NCBI GenBank assembly: GCA_964507795.1
Contig: CAZDQV010000091.1
Coordinates: 1-8,601 of the forward strand
From: UMGS973 sp964507795
GTDB lineage: Bacteria; Bacillota; Clostridia; Peptostreptococcales; Anaerovoracaceae
Length of the DNA stretch: 8,601 nt
Direction of reading: 5' to 3'
Shown: positions 5,168 to 8,601 of the stretch, piece by piece
Numbering within the stretch: the first letter of the stretch is position 1
Layout: every line of letters starts with the position of its first letter
Notes under the pieces: model-generated
The model's input: the letters and a program-made list of their open reading frames with translations, nothing else
Databases searched by the model: none
Told to the model about the DNA's origin: nothing
Translations under genes and position numbers: made by a program

Positions 5168-5885
5168 TTAAAATTCCCTCCCTGTTTATTATAAAGTTTT
5201 TGTAGCACGTGCCGTATTTTGAAAACGAAGTCGAATAAATGCCGCTCTCGTTGAGTATATGAGCAAGCCACAGCGGACAGGTACCCGGCATTTTGATTTC
5301 CATTAAAATCTGCTGCTTTTGCAGTACAGGCTGCCCGTAATCTCCGCACCTTAAATCAAGCTCCTCATCTCTCCACCTTATATTCGTATCAAAAGTAATC
5401 CTGAGTCCGCTGTCCTCTATACCTGCAAACGCCTGTCTGTCATAGCCTATAAAAATTCTGGGCTGCGTGCGGTAAAAATTCTGAAACCACATAATTTCAT
5501 TTCTTATCTGCTCATCGCTCTTTTTTATTCCGATACCGCTTCCGCCTGTCAGTATCGGCTCCACATCTTTTGCCTCGGTCGTAATTCTTCGTTTGTATAC
5601 TATGCCTTTGTATTTTTTCTTGATCTCTATAAACGCTTTGTCGTCATCTGCAGGAACCCCGTAGCTTCTGACTCTGAGTTTTTCTTTGTATACGGGTTTT
5701 TGTATCGACCGCCTTATCAGCTCCCAGTCCTCTGTATCGTAATATATGTTGCATATTGTGTATCTGCCGAATTTATCTTCTTTTATATAAGGCGTTATCT
5801 GTTTCATCAGATTTTCCTGCTGCCGCTCGGTCAGCATATATTTCTTTTCATATCTTTTGAAATTTGTCTGTATTATGTCTGCCAT
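5160..5885 (-). CDS. VTC-domain polyphosphate polymerase family protein
   Basis: This 241-residue protein is a stand-alone VTC domain of the CYTH/triphosphate-tunnel type. The tunnel-lining basic and acidic residues appear in order: K14/K15-Y (RYEKKYML), YYDT at 48-51, K69-L-R71-V-R73-S-Y, FIEIK89KK, K98-R-R, the Y148-D-R150 region, E196-I-K198, and the late lysine in FSK223YG. In yeast Vtc4 the equivalent residues bind the triphosphate of ATP and polymerise phosphate into polyphosphate. The bacterial members are assigned by homology, and their product is less certain. There is no membrane segment, so it probably depends on the overlapping DUF4956 protein. ATG (5885-5883) has AGGAGG at 8 bp. 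It is the first gene of its operon, from the promoter at 5916-5947. Confidence 0.9.
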   Translation of the reverse strand: MADIIQTNFKRYEKKYMLTERQQENLMKQITPYIKEDKFGRYTICNIYYDTEDWELIRRSIQKPVYKEKLRVRSYGVPADDDKAFIEIKKKYKGIVYKRRITTEAKDVEPILTGGSGIGIKKSDEQIRNEIMWFQNFYRTQPRIFIGYDRQAFAGIEDSGLRITFDTNIRWRDEELDLRCGDYGQPVLQKQQILMEIKMPGTCPLWLAHILNESGIYSTSFSKYGTCYKNFIINREGILSA

Positions 5886-5915
5886 ATCAGTGACCTCCTT
5901 TTTTCTTTTATCCGG

Positions 5916-5947
5916 ATTATATATTCCAAACCTAAAACGTACCTAAA
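5916..5947 (-). promoter_or_regulatory. VTC-operon promoter with paired TTTAGGT boxes
   Basis: On the minus strand there are two exact TTTAGGT boxes (5947-5941 and 5936-5930) starting 11 bp apart, then 8 bp, then -10 TATAAT (5921-5916). No ordinary -35 is seen: the boxes occupy its place, as at promoters activated by OmpR/PhoB-family regulators. The start is expected near 5909, leaving a leader of about 24 nt before the VTC ATG. Confidence 0.75.
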
Positions 5948-5965
5948 GAAAATTTATTTTTTCCC

Positions 5966-5997
5966 TTTAGGTTGGCTTTAAGGTGAGCTGTTACAAT
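5966..5997 (+). promoter_or_regulatory. DUF4353-gene promoter with paired TTTAGGT-like boxes
   Basis: On the plus strand TTTAGGT (5966-5972) and TTTAAGG (5977-5983) start 11 bp apart, then 8 bp, then -10 TACAAT (5992-5997). The geometry is identical to the opposite promoter at 5916-5947. The two pairs are separated by an AT-rich 18-bp centre. The start is expected near 6004. Confidence 0.75.
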
Positions 5998-6032
5998 AAG
6001 CCCAACAGATCAGGAAAGAGAGGTTAATCAAA

Positions 6033-7973
6033 ATGAATAAACACAAAACAATATTTACGGGAACGGCAATTGCAGTGATTATATCACTTCTGCTGGCGCT
6101 TGCTCCTCTGATGCTGTCAGAAAGCAAGGCATACGCGACAGACGAATACACTGCAGCCGGAGCTACAAGCTTTGTTTTTTCCGATTCAAAAATTACTGCT
6201 ACAAAAGGTGATTATGACGGGTACAAGATAGAGGGAACTGCCCTTACCATAAATAAAGCGGGAACCTATATAGTTTCGGGAAGCTGCAGCGACGGCTCAA
6301 TCAAAATAAAAAAGGAAACAACAGGTGTAACCCTTGTTCTTGACGGTCTGAGCCTGACAAGCTCCGACACGGCGCCGATTTCGTGTAACAAAAGCACCGA
6401 GGTTAAAATCATCGCAGCCGCAGGCACAACAAACAGCCTGACAGACTCGGAAAATAACAATGACGAAACTTGTACAGACAATGAAAATGCAGAAAACGCC
6501 GTTATAAAATGCAAAGACGGCTCAAATGTCACTATCGATGGCACAGGCACAATCAACATAACTGCCAAAGGCAAAAACGGTATCAAATCAGGCGCGACCA
6601 CTGAGAGTGAAGGAAAGGCTTCTCTGACAATTAAGAACGTGACCCTCAATATCACCGCTGATGTAAATGACGGTATAAACGCAGAGCAGGAGCTGAACAT
6701 TCTGAGCGGTAATATTACAATAAGCGCTGCAGACGATGCAATTCACTGTGACTATACCATGAATATAGGCAAAACAGGAACTGACGGCCCTGCTATCACT
6801 ATCAATAAGTCATGTGAGGGACTTGAAGCGGCAACGCTTAACGTTTACTCCGGTAACATTGACATAACATCTGAAGATGACGGCATGAACGCTGCCAATT
6901 CGGATCTGACAAACTATAGTTTTGCTCTGAATATTTCAGGCGGCAACGTTAACATCAATACCGAAAAAGGCGACGGAATCGACTCCAACGGCACAATTGC
7001 AATCTCAGGCGGCACAGTTGAAATATTCTCAGCTTCAAGCGGTGACAATCAGCCTCTTGACTGCGACGGAGCATTAAGTATCACAGGCGGCACAGTCCTC
7101 GGAGTGGGAGCTTCCGGCATGGGTAATAATATAGGCTCAGGACAGGCAGTTGTCATATTCGGTGCAAACGGTCAGCAGCAGCCGGGAAATGCTTCTGCAA
7201 CCACTGTCAAAGCAGGCAGCACTATCGCAATCAAAGACTCTGACGGAAACACAGTCTACAGCGCAAAAGCTGTAAGAAACGCCGGCTATGTAATATTCTC
7301 ATCTAAGAATCTGAAAGAGGGAAGCACATATACTCTTTATGTAAACAGCACAAGTGCGGGAACTGCGCAGGCAGTTACAAGCCTGCAGGGTCAGGGACAG
7401 CAGCCCGGACAGGGTCAGCCAAATGGNNNNNNNNNNNNNNNNNNNNNNNNNNNNNNNNNNNNNNNNNNNNNNNNNNNNNNNNNNNNNNNNNNNNNNNNNN
7501 NNNNNNNNNNNNNNNNNNNNNNNNNNGGACAACAGCCTCCTGCACAGCCTCAGAATCAGACAGGTACAGCTACCAGCGCCAGCTCAAACACAAGCTCAAG
7601 TACAAGCACAGACAACACAGTAGCATTAACTCAGGCCAAAAACATCATAAGCGATATGTCATTTAATGCGGTTTCCTCCAAAACCACAAAGAGCAATATC
7701 AGAGTTACCGCAAAAACAGACAGCGATGACATAACTGCACTCAAAAAGCTGGGCTACACTGTAAAGTATAAATACTATCGTTCGACAAGCAAAGCCTCAG
7801 GCTACAGCCTCAAGGCAACCAAGACGACTAAAACCTATATAAACACTTCGGGTAAAACCGGAACCAAATATTACTACAAGGTAAGAGTTGCTGTTTATGA
7901 CACTGACGGCAATCTGGTATGCCAGTCGGCATTGAAACAGTGCAAATACACCTGCAGGACATGGACAAATTAG
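6033..7973 (+). CDS. Secreted DUF4353 (Cthe_2159-type) carbohydrate-binding beta-helix protein
   Basis: About 646 residues are encoded, including a gap. A Sec signal peptide (Lys-rich start, hydrophobic 11-28, probable cleavage after AYA at 35) is followed by a DUF4353 right-handed beta-helix domain at about 40-450. Repeating rungs with acidic turns are visible (DGINAEQELNILSGN, EDDGMNAAN, GDGIDSNGTIAISGGTVEIF). Clostridium thermocellum Cthe_2159 of this family binds acidic polysaccharide such as polygalacturonate and calcium. Next comes a Gly/Gln/Pro linker broken by the 100-N gap (residues about 465-498), a Ser/Thr linker, and a C-terminal fibronectin-like module (about 540-640, with VKYKYYRSTSKASGY and GTKYYYKVRV). 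No sortase motif or membrane tail is seen, so it is secreted or held non-covalently. The start ATG follows an AGAGAGG ribosome site. It is transcribed divergently from the VTC operon and probably under the same regulator. The true length is unknown because of the gap. Confidence 0.9.
   Translation: MNKHKTIFTGTAIAVIISLLLALAPLMLSESKAYATDEYTAAGATSFVFSDSKITATKGDYDGYKIEGTALTINKAGTYIVSGSCSDGSIKIKKETTGVTLVLDGLSLTSSDTAPISCNKSTEVKIIAAAGTTNSLTDSENNNDETCTDNENAENAVIKCKDGSNVTIDGTGTINITAKGKNGIKSGATTESEGKASLTIKNVTLNITADVNDGINAEQELNILSGNITISAADDAIHCDYTMNIGKTGTDGPAITINKSCEGLEAATLNVYSGNIDITSEDDGMNAANSDLTNYSFALNISGGNVNINTEKGDGIDSNGTIAISGGTVEIFSASSGDNQPLDCDGALSITGGTVLGVGASGMGNNIGSGQAVVIFGANGQQQPGNASATTVKAGSTIAIKDSDGNTVYSAKAVRNAGYVIFSSKNLKEGSTYTLYVNSTSAGTAQAVTSLQGQGQQPGQGQPNXXXXXXXXXXXXXXXXXXXXXXXXXXXXXXXXXXGQQPPAQPQNQTGTATSASSNTSSSTSTDNTVALTQAKNIISDMSFNAVSSKTTKSNIRVTAKTDSDDITALKKLGYTVKYKYYRSTSKASGYSLKATKTTKTYINTSGKTGTKYYYKVRVAVYDTDGNLVCQSALKQCKYTCRTWTN
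7427..7526. other. Scaffold gap of 100 N inside the linker of the DUF4353 protein
   Basis: There are exactly 100 N, a typical placeholder size. The flanks encode GQGQQPGQGQPN before and GQQPPAQPQNQ after, so the assembler probably broke on a low-complexity repeat. The reading frame happens to be kept on both sides, but the real length is unknown. Confidence 0.95.
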
Positions 7974-7989
7974 ATAATTCCTTTTGAAC

Positions 7990-8021
7990 AAAGAGATGCT
8001 CTTTTACAGGGCATCTCTTTT
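7990..8021 (+). terminator. Rho-independent terminator of the DUF4353 gene
   Basis: A 10-bp stem AAAGAGATGC (7990-7999) with GCATCTCTTT (8011-8020), an 11-nt loop, and a T-run TTTT (8018-8021). It lies 16 bp after the stop codon. Confidence 0.85.
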
Positions 8022-8053
8022 GCTGGTCAGATAAATCAACATGAAAAATGTAA

Positions 8054-8601
8054 AAACAAAATTTTAGAGAATATATTGATACATTGGATTTTACAAAGTA
8101 TAAAGAAAGACTGTCGCCCTTCATGGATAAACCATTGTTTATCCAAAAAATGCGCAGCCCTTTTGTTAGTTACACTCTCTCAGTTAAATACGCCATAAAC
8201 GCAGCTGTTTATTCAGCATATATCAGTTCAAATGCTGATAATATATATGATTCATATATGACTGCAAACGCTGACGCTCTGTACCGGGAAGCCGCCTATC
8301 AGGCGTTGCTTTCGGAGTTGCAGGGAAATGGCATGGACAAAAAAACTGCACAAAACTATCTGTCAGGCGATGAAGGGCAACTTCTTATCGCAGGCAGCGT
8401 TACCGAAATGAGCGATGAGCAAAAGTCAAAGATTGTTGATACTGCCGTAAAAGATCTGACAACAGAGCAAAAGAGTGAAATAAAAGACGCATATATCAGG
8501 CAGCTCAAAGGAAGCCTTGACAGCTACAGCACATTCTGCGAGGGAGTTACTGACTACACTGCGGCAGTAAGCGAAGCTTCGGATGGAGCATCTTCACTTG
8601 A
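8054..8601 (+). CDS. Middle part of the MMPL-type protein, 5'-truncated, open at right edge
   Basis: The frame is open from just after TAA (8051-8053) to the right edge, and continues at position 3 through the terminal repeat. Together the two pieces give 303 codons plus stop. The product reads FREYIDTLDFTKYKERL, then a helical extracytoplasmic-type region (ADNIYDSYMTANADALYREA, MSDEQKSKIVDTAV) running into coiled coil. Family-like sequence starts at once, with no start codon near 8054: the first candidates are TTG 8084 and ATG 8123, neither with a ribosome site. Family members have many membrane helices before this region, and none is present here. I read this as a 5'-truncated remnant or a rearrangement/assembly junction at about 8030-8060. 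Confidence 0.6.
8547..8601. repeat. Right copy of 55-bp terminal direct repeat
   Basis: Identical to 1-55. If trimmed, the apparent circle is 8546 bp. Confidence 0.95.

Noticed and set aside
6266..6700. A 144-codon hydrophobic-looking frame antisense to the DUF4353 gene
   Set aside because: Its hydrophobicity comes from reading the Thr/Asn/Asp-rich beta-helix codons backwards; there is no start signal.
1590..8041. TAAATCAACA found three times (near 1590, 4492 and 8031)
   Set aside because: It is short, AT-rich and without common context (one copy overlaps the -35 of the regulator promoter), so chance is likely.
1..8601. Plasmid or phage identity because the contig is circular
   Set aside because: No replication initiator, relaxase, integrase, resolvase or structural gene is present. 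Circularity alone can come from a repeat loop.

Overview
The window looks like DNA from a Gram-positive gut-type Clostridia (Lachnospiraceae/Oscillospiraceae-like) bacterium, probably a metagenomic assembly. The signs are strong AGGAGG-type ribosome sites, TTGACA/TATAAT promoters, a holin-like type I toxin with a typical Firmicutes leader, and a VTC-DUF4956-DUF4353 gene set. The last 55 bases repeat the first 55 exactly, so the contig closes on itself as an apparent circle of 8546 bp. It carries no recognisable replication, mobilisation, integrase or phage gene. The circle may therefore be a tandem-duplication or assembly-graph loop rather than a plasmid. A run of exactly 100 N (7427-7526) marks a scaffold gap.

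Layout. (1) The two ends together encode one reading frame (8054 to the end, continuing at 3-419): the C-terminal, coiled-coil-rich part of an MMPL/RND-type membrane exporter, with its membrane N-terminus missing. (2) 497-1697 is a small-element region with two direct-repeat copies. Copy 2 holds a compact type I toxin-antitoxin locus: a 32-residue holin-like toxin on the minus strand (1338-1436) facing a short antisense RNA on the plus strand (about 1259-1345), with a shared bidirectional terminator. Copy 1 keeps the antisense promoter but has lost the toxin and its promoter. Between the copies lies a 162-residue protein of the kind found near DUF3990/DUF3791 genes. (3) 1681-2454 is a NagD-like HAD phosphatase. 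(4) 2542-5885, minus strand, is a compact cluster: VTC-type polyphosphate polymerase domain protein, DUF4956 membrane protein, OmpR-family response regulator and histidine kinase. (5) Diverging from it, 6033-7973 encodes a secreted DUF4353 beta-helix carbohydrate-binding protein with a Gln/Pro/Gly linker and a C-terminal fibronectin-like module.

How it fits together. The 147-bp divergent region between the VTC gene and the DUF4353 gene holds two outward-facing promoters. Each has the same arrangement: TTTAGGT, 4 bp, TTTAGGT (or TTTAAGG), 8 bp, -10 box. The 11-bp spacing of half-sites is what OmpR/PhoB-family regulators bind, and such a regulator is encoded two genes away. I infer that this two-component system co-controls the polymerase/membrane pair and the secreted surface protein as one envelope-related regulon. 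The regulator and kinase also have their own promoter in the 60-bp gap behind the DUF4956 gene.
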